Source: Pseudovibrio sp947494035
GTDB lineage: Bacteria; Pseudomonadota; Alphaproteobacteria; Rhizobiales; Stappiaceae
NCBI GenBank assembly: GCA_947494035.1
Contig: CANLTN010000014.1
Span: 37,281-101,280, forward strand
DNA: 64,000 bases
Direction: 5' to 3'
Part shown: positions 33,864-43,901 of the stretch, piece after piece
Layout: every line of letters starts with the position of its first letter
Numbering within the stretch: the first letter of the stretch is position 1
Translations under genes and position numbers: made by a program
The notes under the pieces: model-generated
What the model was told of the DNA's origin: nothing
Database searches by the model: none
The model's input: only the letters and a program-made list of their open reading frames with translations

Positions 33864-36314
33864 ATGAGATTATTTTTGAAGTTCATTGGATATCTCTTTG
33901 GGATTTCAGTTGTTCTGGGGCTAGTTGTAGCTGCCGGACTGTGGATTTATCTCAATGACATAACCAAGGATCTGCCAGATTATACTGCACTGAAGGACTA
34001 CGAACCCCCAGTGATGACCCGCGTGCATGCTGCCGATGGCCATCTTATGTATGAGTTTGCGCGTGAGCGGCGTTTGTTTATTCCGATTCAGGCTATTCCG
34101 GATCGCGTCAAGCAAGCCTTCCTGTCTGCGGAAGACAAGAACTTCTATGAGCACATCGGTCTTGACCCGTGGGGCATCGGCCGTGCGATGATTACAAACC
34201 TGCGTAATAGTGGTTCAGGACGCCGTCTTGTCGGTGCGTCCACGATTACCCAGCAGGTTGCAAAGAACTTCCTTCTTACTGGTGAGCAGAAGTACGAGCG
34301 CAAGATTAAAGAAGCGCTTCTGGCGCTGCGTATTGAACAGGCTTACACGAAGGACGAAATTCTCGAACTGTACCTGAACGAGATCTACCTCGGGGTTGGC
34401 GCCTACGGTGTTGGTGCTGCCTCCCTGATCCTGTTTGATAAATCTGTTCACGAACTTGATCTTGAAGAGATTGCTTATCTTGCAGCTGTTCCAAAGGGCC
34501 CGTCCAACTATCACCCATACCGTTACCGGGACCGCGCTATTGAGCGTCGTAACTGGGTAATCGACCGTATGGTTGAAAATGGATATGCCTCCGTTCAGGA
34601 AGGTATTGAGGCAAAGGCAAAGCCGCTGGAAGTGAAACTGCGTCCAACTGGTAACCTTGTCAGAGGCTCTGAATACTTTTCGGAAGCGGTGCGCCGGGAA
34701 CTTGCATCTCAATATGGCGAAGAGAAGCTTTACGAAGACGGTCTGTCCGTTCGGACCTCACTTGACCCTGATATGCAGCTGAAAGCGCGCAGGGCTCTGC
34801 GTGACGGTTTGATCAACTTTGATCATCAGCGCGGCAAATGGCGCGGCCCGATCAGCACGATTGAGATTTCCTCCGACGACTGGGGTGCCGCTCTCGACAA
34901 GGTGAAAACCTTGAATGATGTTCCTGAGTGGACGAGTGCTGTGGTGCTTTCCGTGAGTAACCAGAAAGCTGTTGTGGGTCTTCGCCCGGAACGGCTGGAG
35001 GACCAGAAGCTATCTACCGAGCGTGTGCGTGCGGATCTTTCTTTGAGTGACATGAGCTGGGCCCGCGTCGATGGCCGTGCTCCGCGCAATGTTCAGGAAG
35101 TGCTGAAACCGGGCGATGTGATTTATGTTCAGCGCATGGCGAGTGGCAAGTATGTGCTGCGTCAGGTTCCGGAAGTGTCCGGTGCGCTTGTGGCAATGGA
35201 TCCACACACGGGCCGTGTACTGGCACTGGTTGGCGGCTTTAGCTATGCAGACAGTCAGTTCAACCGTGCAACGCAGGCCTGGCGTCAGCCTGGTTCCGTT
35301 TTCAAACCGTTCGTTTATGCAGCAGCGCTTGATAATGGCTATACGCCATCCTCCGTGGTGCTGGATGCGCCGGTTGAGGTTGATCAGGGACCGGGTCAGG
35401 ACCCATGGAAGCCGCAGAACTACGGCGGAAAATTCTATGGACCTTCCACCTTGCGCACAGGTATCGAGCTTTCCCGTAACGTGATGACGGTTCGTCTTGC
35501 CCAGGATATGGGTATGGATCTGGTTGCCGAGTATGCACGCAGCTTTGGTATTGATGACAATATGATGCCGGTGCTGTCCATGTCTCTTGGCGCAGGTGAA
35601 ACCACGGTTATGCGCATGACTGCGGCTTACTCCATGATCGCCAATGGTGGTCGGCGGGTTAAGCCGACCCTGATTGACCGTATTCAAAATCGTTATGGTG
35701 AGACCATCTACCAGAACGATCAGCTGGTTTGCACCGACTGCTCTGGAGAGTATTGGGATCATCAGGTCGAGCCTCAGCTTATCGATACTCGTGAGCAGGT
35801 GCTGGATCCGATGACTGCGTATCAGGTCACCTCCATGATGGAAGGTGTGGTGCAGCGTGGCACTGCAACCAGCGTTAAGGCTGTTGGCCGTCCTGTTGCC
35901 GGTAAAACTGGTACGACCAACGATGAACGCGATGCATGGTTCGTTGGCTTTACACCTGAGCTCACTGTTGGTGTTTATGTCGGGTTCGATACTCCGCGTA
36001 AAATGGGTCGTGGTGCGACAGGTGGCGTGATTGCTGCGCCGATCTTCACATCCTTTATGGAGGATGCTTTGAAGGACACTCCTCCTCTGGAGTTCCGTGT
36101 TCCAAACGGCCTGCGTCTGGTTTCCATCAATCGCCGCACCGGCCTGCGCGCAAGTGCGGGGGATCCGGGAACCATTCTGGAATCCTTCAAGCCGGGCACA
36201 TCGCCGCCAGACAGCTATTCTGTCATTGGCTTCCAGGATGAGATCGGGATCCGACAAAATCTTTCCCCTGAGGCTGGGGAAGCGGTTATGACGGGAACTG
36301 GCGGACTTTACTAA
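33864..36314 (+). CDS. mrcA: Penicillin-binding protein 1A (bifunctional transglycosylase/transpeptidase)
   Basis: This 816-residue class A PBP has an N-terminal membrane anchor at residues about 5-30. The glycosyltransferase domain shows the catalytic Glu in FLSAEDKNFYEHIGLD, then STITQQVAKN and EILELYLNEIYLG. An OB-like insertion follows (residues about 320-420). The transpeptidase domain has SxxK in RQPGSVFKPFVY, SRN in IELSRNVMT, and KTG in AGKTGTTNDERDAW. It polymerises and cross-links peptidoglycan. The gene follows the amidase and is followed by a hairpin and prfB, the classical alphaproteobacterial order. Confidence 0.97.
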   Translation: MRLFLKFIGYLFGISVVLGLVVAAGLWIYLNDITKDLPDYTALKDYEPPVMTRVHAADGHLMYEFARERRLFIPIQAIPDRVKQAFLSAEDKNFYEHIGLDPWGIGRAMITNLRNSGSGRRLVGASTITQQVAKNFLLTGEQKYERKIKEALLALRIEQAYTKDEILELYLNEIYLGVGAYGVGAASLILFDKSVHELDLEEIAYLAAVPKGPSNYHPYRYRDRAIERRNWVIDRMVENGYASVQEGIEAKAKPLEVKLRPTGNLVRGSEYFSEAVRRELASQYGEEKLYEDGLSVRTSLDPDMQLKARRALRDGLINFDHQRGKWRGPISTIEISSDDWGAALDKVKTLNDVPEWTSAVVLSVSNQKAVVGLRPERLEDQKLSTERVRADLSLSDMSWARVDGRAPRNVQEVLKPGDVIYVQRMASGKYVLRQVPEVSGALVAMDPHTGRVLALVGGFSYADSQFNRATQAWRQPGSVFKPFVYAAALDNGYTPSSVVLDAPVEVDQGPGQDPWKPQNYGGKFYGPSTLRTGIELSRNVMTVRLAQDMGMDLVAEYARSFGIDDNMMPVLSMSLGAGETTVMRMTAAYSMIANGGRRVKPTLIDRIQNRYGETIYQNDQLVCTDCSGEYWDHQVEPQLIDTREQVLDPMTAYQVTSMMEGVVQRGTATSVKAVGRPVAGKTGTTNDERDAWFVGFTPELTVGVYVGFDTPRKMGRGATGGVIAAPIFTSFMEDALKDTPPLEFRVPNGLRLVSINRRTGLRASAGDPGTILESFKPGTSPPDSYSVIGFQDEIGIRQNLSPEAGEAVMTGTGGLY

Positions 36315-36325
36315 AAACACTTTAC

Positions 36326-36356
36326 GGGCTGGCCACGCTAACTGCGTGGCCAGCCC
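36326..36356 (+). terminator. Perfect 13-bp hairpin after mrcA
   Basis: The arms GGGCTGGCCACGC and its exact complement flank a 5-nt loop, 11 bp after the mrcA stop. The T tract after it is poor, so termination may be partial or factor-assisted. Confidence 0.7.
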
Positions 36357-36465
36357 ACAGTTTCTGTGGTCTGACTGATTGCAGAATTGGATTGCTGCGA
36401 CTATGTTCGCACCCAAGGCAGTGATATTAACTGCATGATTGTTTTTCAAAAAAGTGAGGTATCCG

Positions 36466-37597
36466 ATGCGCGCCGAAATGGAGGCCATCGTCGACGAAAT
36501 CAAGCAGGCCATAAGCCTGCTGAGGAGGCATCTTTGACTGGGACACTGCACTTGTCCGTCTAGATGAACTCAACGCGCTTTCTGAAGACCCGGACCTTTG
36601 GAATGACCCGACGAATGCTCAGAAGCTGATGCGTGAGCGCCAGCAGCTGGATGACAGCATTGGCGGTGTTCGCAAGCTTGAGCAGGATCTTGCCGACAAT
36701 CAGGAACTGATTGAAATGGGCGAGATGGAAGAAGACCAGTCTGTCGTTGATGAGGCTGAAGCTGCTTTGAAAGCTATGCTGGAACAGGTCAATAAACTGC
36801 AGCTGCAGTCTTTGCTTTCTGGTGAAGCCGACGGAAACGATACGTATATCGAGATCAACTCCGGTGCGGGTGGTACTGAAAGTCAGGACTGGGCCAGCAT
36901 GTTGTTGCGGATGTATCGCCGTTGGGGTGAGAAGCACGGCTATAAGGTCGAGCTGATGGAATATAACGACGGTGAAGAAGCGGGCATCAAATCTGCAACT
37001 TTGCTGGTCAAGGGTGAGAATGCCTACGGTTGGATGAAGACCGAAGCGGGTGTTCATCGTCTGGTTCGTATTTCGCCTTACGATTCCAACGCGCGCCGCC
37101 ATACATCCTTTGCCTCCGTCTGGGTTTATCCGGTTATTGATGACAGCATCAATATCGAGATTAACGAAAGCGATTGCCGTATTGACACCTATCGTGCCTC
37201 TGGTGCCGGTGGTCAGCACGTGAACACCACTGACTCCGCTGTTCGTATCACGCATAATCCGACCGGTATTGTGGTTCAGTGTCAGAGTGAGCGTTCCCAG
37301 CATAAAAACCGCGCAACTGCGTGGGATATGCTTCGTGCGCGCCTTTATGAGGCTGAGTTGCAGCGCCGCGAAGAACAGGCGAGCAAGGATGCTGCCTCCA
37401 AGACCGATATCGGTTGGGGCCATCAGATCCGCTCTTACGTTCTGCAGCCGTACCAGCTGGTGAAAGATCTGCGCACCGGTGTGGAAAGCACTGCGCCTTC
37501 TGACGTTCTGGATGGTGATCTGGATAAGTTCATGGAAGCGACGCTGGCGCACCGTGCCTTTGGCAACGCACCTGCTGCGGTTGAAGACCTAGACTAA
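36466..37597 (+). CDS. prfB: Peptide chain release factor 2, with programmed +1 frameshift
   Basis: RF2 ends translation at UGA and UAA. The gene has two frames. The first starts at the ATG at 36466 (GTGAGG 6 bp upstream) and reads 23 codons to an in-frame TGA at 36535-36537. Shifting by +1 at CTT-TGA-C (T at 36535 skipped) gives the main frame from 36536 to 37597, for about 376 residues in all. The AGGAGG at 36523-36528 just before the shift site is the internal Shine-Dalgarno element that stimulates shifting. The stop-codon recognition motif reads SPYDSN (SPF in E. coli), a common variant in this group, and GGQ is in SGAGGQHVNTTDSAVR. It is autoregulated: low RF2 favours the shift. Confidence 0.97.
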
Positions 37598-37615
37598 GCC
37601 AATGCTTGCGAAATG

Positions 37616-37657
37616 AAAAAAAGAGCTCCGGAACTTAGTTTCGGGGCTCTTTTTGTT
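37616..37657. terminator. Bidirectional terminator between prfB and the M23 peptidase gene
   Basis: The inverted repeat AAAAAGAGCTCCG / CGGGGCTCTTTTT with an 11-nt loop is flanked by A and T runs and lies between two convergent genes. Confidence 0.88.
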
Positions 37658-37669
37658 GTCTCATGGAGC

Positions 37670-38956
37670 TTAAGGAAGGTTGAGAGCGATTTTCGTTTTT
37701 GGTTTGGGCTTGAAGATTGCAGCAAGTCTGTCGCCGGTGCGAATGTAATGCATTGGATTGACTGGCCGGCCGTTGAGGCGCACTTCGTAGTGGAGGTGAG
37801 GGCCTGTTGAGCGACCTGTGTTTCCAACCGTGCCGATAATATCGCCGATCTTGATGTGCTGCCCTTCGCTGACGAGCAGCTTCTGCATGTGGGCGAAGCG
37901 GGTTACGAAACCGTTGTCATGGACGATCTCTACTGAAAGGCCATAACCGCCGTTATACCTTGAGAGTGTAACAATGCCTGAGCCGGTTGCTTTTATTGGT
38001 GTGCCACGATTGGCCCGGAAATCTACGCCGGTGTGCATTGCAGTTTTGCCAAGGAACGGGTCCGTTCTTGGCCCATACGAGCTTGAGATATTGAAGCTGG
38101 TAAGTGGGCGCCCGAACGGGAGTGCCTTGACTTTTGCGTTCAGCTTGATGCGTTGCTCAATCATCCGACGTGCTGCGATCATGCTGGTGTCCAGATCCGC
38201 TGACCCGATATCCTGATAGATACCGCCAGCGGAAGAGTTTTGAGTATGCAATGCCGGATGTGCGATACCCGCCTTCTTAAGCAGGGTGAGGGTGCGCTTG
38301 ACGTCACCCAGTGCGGCCTGTGTGTATGCAATGAGAAGGCGACGGCCTTGCTCCTGTTTTGAAACGAGGTGCTTGGGGGCTGTTGCTGGTTGAGCGGAGG
38401 TATTGGTTTTGCCTGACAACGTGGCAAGAAAATCCAGCGGTGCTGCATTAAGGAGTTGGGGTGCGTATGACAGAGCGTTTGTGGAAACTGCCGAAGCTCT
38501 CCGGCTCAGCGGCTTTCTCTTTGGTGAGGGCGGAATGGCTGACAGGAGCAGGTTTGACTGCTCGGCCAGTTGCACCAGTGCTTCAATGTTCTGGACTTGT
38601 TGCTCCAACAGCTCGTGCTGTCTGCTGTTTGCGGGGGGCAGCTCGGAAGTGTCCTGATCCAACCGGCCGCGTAACTCTCCGAGCTGGAGTTTCAGGTCCC
38701 GGATTTCGCTCTCATAGTTTTCGCGGAGCGCTCTTTCACGGGATAATGTGGAGTCGAGGCGCATATCGTTGAGTGATTGCTGAAAACCACTAGCTAATAT
38801 TGCGGATACTAGTGCCGTAACGATCAGACCGGCTATCCAGTAGGCAATGGGTGGAAGCACGCGCAGTTGTGATGTGATGAGCGCAAACCGAATTGGAGGG
38901 CCCCATTTTAATTTCTTGAAATTACTCAGAAACTCACTGCAGCTAGAAATGTTCAT
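37670..38956 (-). CDS. M23-family peptidase, membrane-anchored (LytM type)
   Basis: This 428-residue protein has one transmembrane segment at about residues 37-57 (IAYWIAGLIVTALVSAILAS), then a coiled coil (residues about 65-130), a Pro/Ser-rich linker, and a C-terminal LytM domain. Zinc ligands are visible in MHTGVDFRA and GPHLHYEVRLNGRPVNP. It is likely a periplasmic DD-endopeptidase, or a regulator if inactive, but the ligands seem complete. It resembles the MepM/ShyA group. It may act together with the amidase and PBP1a encoded nearby. Confidence 0.9.
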   Translation of the reverse strand: MNISSCSEFLSNFKKLKWGPPIRFALITSQLRVLPPIAYWIAGLIVTALVSAILASGFQQSLNDMRLDSTLSRERALRENYESEIRDLKLQLGELRGRLDQDTSELPPANSRQHELLEQQVQNIEALVQLAEQSNLLLSAIPPSPKRKPLSRRASAVSTNALSYAPQLLNAAPLDFLATLSGKTNTSAQPATAPKHLVSKQEQGRRLLIAYTQAALGDVKRTLTLLKKAGIAHPALHTQNSSAGGIYQDIGSADLDTSMIAARRMIEQRIKLNAKVKALPFGRPLTSFNISSSYGPRTDPFLGKTAMHTGVDFRANRGTPIKATGSGIVTLSRYNGGYGLSVEIVHDNGFVTRFAHMQKLLVSEGQHIKIGDIIGTVGNTGRSTGPHLHYEVRLNGRPVNPMHYIRTGDRLAAIFKPKPKTKIALNLP

Positions 38957-39050
38957 CGCATGACCACTTGCTCAGTTTGCCCGCTGGAAAGGTTTCATTA
39001 AATACAATTAAAGTTTGTTATAGTTAATAAATCCTAACCGCAGTGTTTCA

Positions 39051-39935
39051 TCAGGTCAGCTTGATGAGCGGGCGGTAGAAGCCCGGAGTAAGGCCTGCTT
39101 CTGATCTTGCTCTGTCATTAAACGGGGGTTTAAGCGGCCCTTTGAAATGCTGCTTTACCAGTTGCTGGAAGCGTGGCTCAGGGCGAACGCGGTGCCTGTC
39201 ACACATGAAGCGGAACCATTTTGCACCATAGGCTACATGGCCTTTTTCATCATGGTAAATGACTTGGAGGACTTTTGCTGTTTCCTCATCGCCGGTCGCA
39301 TTGGCCTTTTCAATCATGGAGGGAGTGATGTCGAGGCCGCGGGCTTCAAGCACGAGGGGGATGATGGCAAGACGGGCAGTCAGGTCTTTGCCTGTCGACT
39401 GGGCAGCCTGCCAGAGACCGTCGTGGGCGGGTAGGTCGCCATAGGAGTGACCAAGCCTTGCAAGCCTGTCTTGGATGAGTGTGAAGTGCTTTGCCTCTTC
39501 AAGGCCGACACGCACAAAATCATCGTAGTAGGAACGGGGCATAGGTACGTGGGTGAAGCGGCCAATCAGATCCCAAGTGAGATCTATGGCGTTGAGTTCG
39601 ATGTGAGCTATTGAATGGAGCAGGGCGACCTTGCCGTTCTTGCCACCCACTGCACGCTTTGGCATGTCCCTTGGCGGAAGCAGTTCCGGTTTTGCCGGTC
39701 GGCCCGGTCGGTCTGGCATGGGTTTTTCGCCGGTGCCACGGGAGATGGAAAAAGCGCCTTTAAACCATTGATTTGCAACGTAGTATGCAAGCGCTATTTT
39801 TAATTCCAGATCAGGTGTTTCCAGGATCTGACGGGCGCCATCCCTCAGAGACTTCACGCTGGTATTTTCGGGGAGAGACAGATGCGCTTGCCCTGCAAAC
39901 GCATCTGCTTCGTTGTTGCCCGGTGTTTTTGGCAT
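39051..39935 (-). CDS. DUF455 ferritin-like domain protein
   Basis: This 294-residue protein has the DUF455 pattern: a four-helix ferritin-like bundle with the metal-binding blocks HSIAHIELNAIDL, VRVGLEEAKHF and IYHDEKGHVAYG. The Glu and His residues in these blocks could hold a di-iron centre. The function of the family is not established; members of similar fold include MiaE-like tRNA hydroxylases. It starts 2 bp after the end of the Bcp peroxiredoxin gene, so the two are cotranscribed and may share an oxidative-stress context (inference). Confidence 0.85.
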   Translation of the reverse strand: MPKTPGNNEADAFAGQAHLSLPENTSVKSLRDGARQILETPDLELKIALAYYVANQWFKGAFSISRGTGEKPMPDRPGRPAKPELLPPRDMPKRAVGGKNGKVALLHSIAHIELNAIDLTWDLIGRFTHVPMPRSYYDDFVRVGLEEAKHFTLIQDRLARLGHSYGDLPAHDGLWQAAQSTGKDLTARLAIIPLVLEARGLDITPSMIEKANATGDEETAKVLQVIYHDEKGHVAYGAKWFRFMCDRHRVRPEPRFQQLVKQHFKGPLKPPFNDRARSEAGLTPGFYRPLIKLT

Positions 39936-39937
39936 TT

Positions 39938-40435
39938 TTACTGACTCAGACTTTTTAGTTCCTCCAAGACCTTTTCGACGTGGCCGGGAACGCGGACCTT
40001 GCGCCAGATCTTGGCAATCTTGCCGTCTTTATCAATGAGAAATGTGGCGCGTTCAACTCCCATGTACTTTTTTCCGTACATGTTCTTTTCCACCCAGACG
40101 CCATAGGCGTTGCACACCTCTTTTTCGGTATCGGATCCGAGTGTGACAGTAAGGCTGTGTTTCGCCTTAAACTTGTCATGCTTTGATGGTGTATCGGGAG
40201 AAATGCCGATGATCACGGCATCGTGCTTTTTGAACTCTGCTGCGTGTTCGGTAAAGGCAATTGCCTCTTTGGTGCAACCGGGCGTGTCATCTTTTGGATA
40301 AAAATACACAACCACTAACTGACCAATTTGTTCTGATAGGGTGAATTGTTCTTGAGAATCTGTGGGTAGGGTGAAATCCGGTGCAGGCATGCCTTCCAGC
40401 TGTGAGGAGGGTGTTGCATCTTTCGTGTCAGGCAT
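39938..40435 (-). CDS. bcp: Thioredoxin-dependent peroxiredoxin, Bcp/PrxQ type
   Basis: This 165-residue peroxidase reduces hydrogen peroxide and organic hydroperoxides with electrons from thioredoxin. The peroxidatic cysteine is Cys54 in PKDDTPGCTKEAIAF. Other family blocks are APDFTLP at the N-terminus, AVIIGISPDTP, and YGVWVEKNMYGKKYMGVERATFLID. There is a Cys at the start of helix alpha3 (EKEVCNAYG) but not at the usual resolving position five residues after Cys54 (TKEAI instead of a Cys), so it is probably a 1-Cys or atypical form. It heads a two-gene operon with the DUF455 gene. Confidence 0.93.
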   Translation of the reverse strand: MPDTKDATPSSQLEGMPAPDFTLPTDSQEQFTLSEQIGQLVVVYFYPKDDTPGCTKEAIAFTEHAAEFKKHDAVIIGISPDTPSKHDKFKAKHSLTVTLGSDTEKEVCNAYGVWVEKNMYGKKYMGVERATFLIDKDGKIAKIWRKVRVPGHVEKVLEELKSLSQ

Positions 40436-40589
40436 TCTTATTTGCTCCTGGGGTGCCAGTTGGTCTCTCGGGACGGTACTTTTTTGTGTATGGTGCGATT
40501 AAGCAATTCATCTTGCGGAGCACCTTTGATCACGCAATGCTAGCGCAGGTTATGATTCGAGAAAACTCGAACGTACCACTAAGACAGGG

Positions 40590-43500
40590 ATGAGGAATCT
40601 GGCCGTCGACGTTGGAAATTCTACAGAGCTTGAACGCTCTTCTGCTACTCGTCGTTTTAAGCGCCGCGTAATATGGTGTCTTGTAGGCGTTTTTCTGTCC
40701 CTAGTCTTCGTTGTTGGTGGTTATCGACTAAAGAGTGGCCCGATTGCAATCCCATACTTGGTGGACTGGGCCATCAGGCAGTTCGAGAGTCAGACACTTA
40801 ACGTGACAGTTGGCCACGCGCAATTCGATCTGTTTGGCGAGAATGGCAGCAGCATTATTCTTGAGGATTCCCTTATTCGTGTCAACGGGCGCACCGCCGC
40901 GACTGTGTTGCTTCCGCATGCAGAAGTGGGCGTGAATCTGTTTGGCCTTTTGACCGGTAATCTGGAAGTTACCAGTGTTGCGCTTGAGCGCCCCTCTGCG
41001 ACGATTAACCTAGCTGCTGGTTCTGAGCCATTGCCGCGGGTCCAAAACCGCGTTGTCGCGATTGACAAGTTCAGCGTGATTGCTGTTGAGGAGCTGAAAC
41101 GCTGGCATCTTGAGAAGGTCGATATCGAATATGGCCGGCTGGTGATCAATACGCCGAGCGAAGAGTTTGTTGCTGATGGCATTGATGCCAATGCTGTGCT
41201 TCTGGACGATCTGTCCTTTGCCGTCAATGCGAAGATTGTGGGCAAAGAAGGGGACTGGTCCTGGGATTTGAAGCGCACTGTGACGCCGGAAACCGGAACC
41301 AGAAACATCTCGGTTACCTTGAATGATGCCTCTTTAAGGGATCTGCTTCCAACGCATAGTTTTGCCCATGATGACAAGCTGGCGAACACGCGCTTGTCCG
41401 TTGAAGCAAACGCGGAACTCTGGCCAACGGGTGAGTTCGTCAAGGCGGACATGAACGTGCGCACTTCACCTATCTTTATTCGGACTGCACCAGATAACTC
41501 GGTAACGATCGACGAAGCGTTTCTGGCCCTTAGTTTACAGCGCGACAACCCGGATATTGTTATCGGCCGCTCTCATGTGCGCCGCAAGGATACCCGTATC
41601 GTTTTTGGCGGTGTTTTGCAGCCTCCAGTTACAGAAGGCGCGGAGTGGAACTATACGCTTGGTTCGCGAGAGATCGTGGTTGCACCTGAAGATGTGAAGT
41701 CGCCGCCACTGGTGTTCCCGGACGCCTATGCGTTTGGAACTTTTGATCCGGTAAATACGATGATCTCCATTGAGCGTGCACGTGCTGTTGGTCTTGATGC
41801 TGACATCAATCTGGCCGGGTCGTTTTACTATGGGAAGCCGGGGCCTTCTCTTGCGCTTTCAGTTTTCAGCCCAAGCCTCAGTTTTGGGGAGCTGGTGCAA
41901 GTTTGGCCAACGATTACTGCACCCAGGGTTCGGACGTGGTTGATTAATCAGCTGGGAACCGGGCGTGTTGATAATATTTCGTTGGATATGGCGCTTGGCC
42001 CAGCAGCGTTTGATGGCGATCGCAGCACACCTGCCTGGCAGGGCAATGGTCTTACTGCGTCCTTTGATGTGATTGACGGGTCTGTCAGGGCTTTGAACAC
42101 GCTACCCGTGGCGCGGGATCTCACTGGATCGGGCAAGATAGAGAACGAAAATTTTTCGATTACCGGAACCAACGGCCATTTCCGTATGCAAGACGGCAAT
42201 ATCGTTAAGCTGCCCGAGATTCAGTTTGGGGTCAAACGGATTGCTGGTCCTGGTATCCAGCCAGCCGAGGTCTCGGTGCGGGTGGAGGGCAGTACAGATG
42301 ATCTGGCAGTGCTTGCCGATTCTGAGCCAATCAACGCGCTGGATAGCTTTAATCTGGTGCCTGCCGACCTTTCTGGTACGGGGGAAGTCCGCGTGGAAGC
42401 TTCATTCCCTCTCACCAGACAAGTCTCTGTAAAAGATGTTGTGTGGCGTGCCAATTTGGACCTGAAGGATTTCACCAGTACAGCAAAGATTTCCGGTCAG
42501 TCGATTGAAGATGCAGATCTGATTATTCAGGCGGATAACGAACAGACTCTGGTTTCGGGTAAGGGCAAGCTGAATGGCTTCCAGTCTGTGATTGATTTTA
42601 GCGCCAGTCGCGATGGAAGTGGCGCGGATGATAGACAGGATGTGACGTTTGTCGCCAACGCCAAGGACCTGAAAGAATATGGCATTGATCTTCAGGACTA
42701 TGTGACGGGCTCTGTGAAGGTCGGATATGAAGACGTCGGCGGAGCGAAGACATTTGAGCTGGATCTGTCGAATGCAATTATTAATGTGCCCGAAGTGGGC
42801 TGGCGCAAAGCGACAGGTGTTCGTGCAATTGCACGCTTCCGTTTGACAGAATCCGGGAGTTCCAAAACGCTTCATAACTTTTCCTTCGTCGCCGAAGGCG
42901 TCGAGGTTCGTGGCAATGTGAAGATTAATGGGGTTGGTGATCTGGTTCTGGCCGACTTTTCTTCGTTTAACCTGCGTCCCAATGACAAGGCCAAGATGAC
43001 TGTTCGCCCGCGTTCCGGCGGCGGGTTTACCGTTGTTATGAATGCCGAGCGGTTTGATGGTCGTGCCTTGTTTGATTCTTTCGGGTCAGACCACGCTAAA
43101 GCTTCGCCAAAAAACAATCGGTCATTGCTTGGGGTTACTTTAAATATTGGTCGTCTGACAGGTTTTAGAGGTGTGCAAGCTCAAAACGTGCGGGTTGATG
43201 GTTTGCTGCGGGGCGGGAGCCCTGTTGATCTGACTGTTTCAGGTGCAACGTCAAGCCGCGGGCAGTTCAGCTTTACCATTGGTGGATCTGGGCAGCATCG
43301 CTTTGCCAAGGGCAAGATGAACAATACTGGCGAGTTTTTGCGGTTTGTGGATGTCTTCCCGCGTATGCGTGGTGGTATCGGACAGTTGGATATTCAAATG
43401 CCAACTGATACCAACTGGGCGGGACAGCTGACGGTGACAGACTTCTCCATCACGGAAGATCCTGCGATTAAAGCGCTGAGAGGGATTAGTCCAGAGGACA

Positions 43501-43901
43501 TTCGCGGTGCTCGCAATAACGAGGTTTATTCGGCTGCTGTGAGTTCTGGGGAAGCTTCGTTCCACAAGATGCGGATGCAGTTCTCACGCAATGGCGATGT
43601 GATCAATGTTTCGAAGGGTACGTTGAGCGGGGCCATTGTCGGAGGGACCTTTAGCGGCAGCGCCAATCTGAAGAGTCGCAATCTCAATGTGACAGGAACG
43701 TTTGTACCGGCTTATGCGATCAACAACCTGTTTGCGAAACTTCCGGTGGTCGGTCTGATTCTGGGTGGCGGGTCTTCTGATGAAGGACTGTTTGGGGTGA
43801 CCTACAAACTGGATGGTACCTTTGATAACCCACGGTTCCACGTCAATCCGGTCTCTGCGATTGCACCGGGCGTGTTCCGTCGGATCTTTGAGTTCAGGTA
43901 A
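40590..43901 (+). CDS. AsmA/YhdP-like envelope protein (DUF3971)
   Basis: This 1103-residue protein has an N-terminal cytoplasmic tail, one membrane helix at about residues 28-46 (VIWCLVGVFLSLVFVVGGY), and a very long beta-rich periplasmic part. The region around WPTITAPRVRTWLINQLGTGRV fits the DUF3971 domain, and the C-terminus (GVTYKLDGTFDNPRFHVNPVSAIAPGVFRRIF) is the AsmA-like C-terminal block. Such proteins form long hydrophobic grooves that carry phospholipids between inner and outer membranes. It has no evident operon partner and its last 8 bases overlap the convergent methyltransferase gene. Confidence 0.88.
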   Translation: MRNLAVDVGNSTELERSSATRRFKRRVIWCLVGVFLSLVFVVGGYRLKSGPIAIPYLVDWAIRQFESQTLNVTVGHAQFDLFGENGSSIILEDSLIRVNGRTAATVLLPHAEVGVNLFGLLTGNLEVTSVALERPSATINLAAGSEPLPRVQNRVVAIDKFSVIAVEELKRWHLEKVDIEYGRLVINTPSEEFVADGIDANAVLLDDLSFAVNAKIVGKEGDWSWDLKRTVTPETGTRNISVTLNDASLRDLLPTHSFAHDDKLANTRLSVEANAELWPTGEFVKADMNVRTSPIFIRTAPDNSVTIDEAFLALSLQRDNPDIVIGRSHVRRKDTRIVFGGVLQPPVTEGAEWNYTLGSREIVVAPEDVKSPPLVFPDAYAFGTFDPVNTMISIERARAVGLDADINLAGSFYYGKPGPSLALSVFSPSLSFGELVQVWPTITAPRVRTWLINQLGTGRVDNISLDMALGPAAFDGDRSTPAWQGNGLTASFDVIDGSVRALNTLPVARDLTGSGKIENENFSITGTNGHFRMQDGNIVKLPEIQFGVKRIAGPGIQPAEVSVRVEGSTDDLAVLADSEPINALDSFNLVPADLSGTGEVRVEASFPLTRQVSVKDVVWRANLDLKDFTSTAKISGQSIEDADLIIQADNEQTLVSGKGKLNGFQSVIDFSASRDGSGADDRQDVTFVANAKDLKEYGIDLQDYVTGSVKVGYEDVGGAKTFELDLSNAIINVPEVGWRKATGVRAIARFRLTESGSSKTLHNFSFVAEGVEVRGNVKINGVGDLVLADFSSFNLRPNDKAKMTVRPRSGGGFTVVMNAERFDGRALFDSFGSDHAKASPKNNRSLLGVTLNIGRLTGFRGVQAQNVRVDGLLRGGSPVDLTVSGATSSRGQFSFTIGGSGQHRFAKGKMNNTGEFLRFVDVFPRMRGGIGQLDIQMPTDTNWAGQLTVTDFSITEDPAIKALRGISPEDIRGARNNEVYSAAVSSGEASFHKMRMQFSRNGDVINVSKGTLSGAIVGGTFSGSANLKSRNLNVTGTFVPAYAINNLFAKLPVVGLILGGGSSDEGLFGVTYKLDGTFDNPRFHVNPVSAIAPGVFRRIFEFR

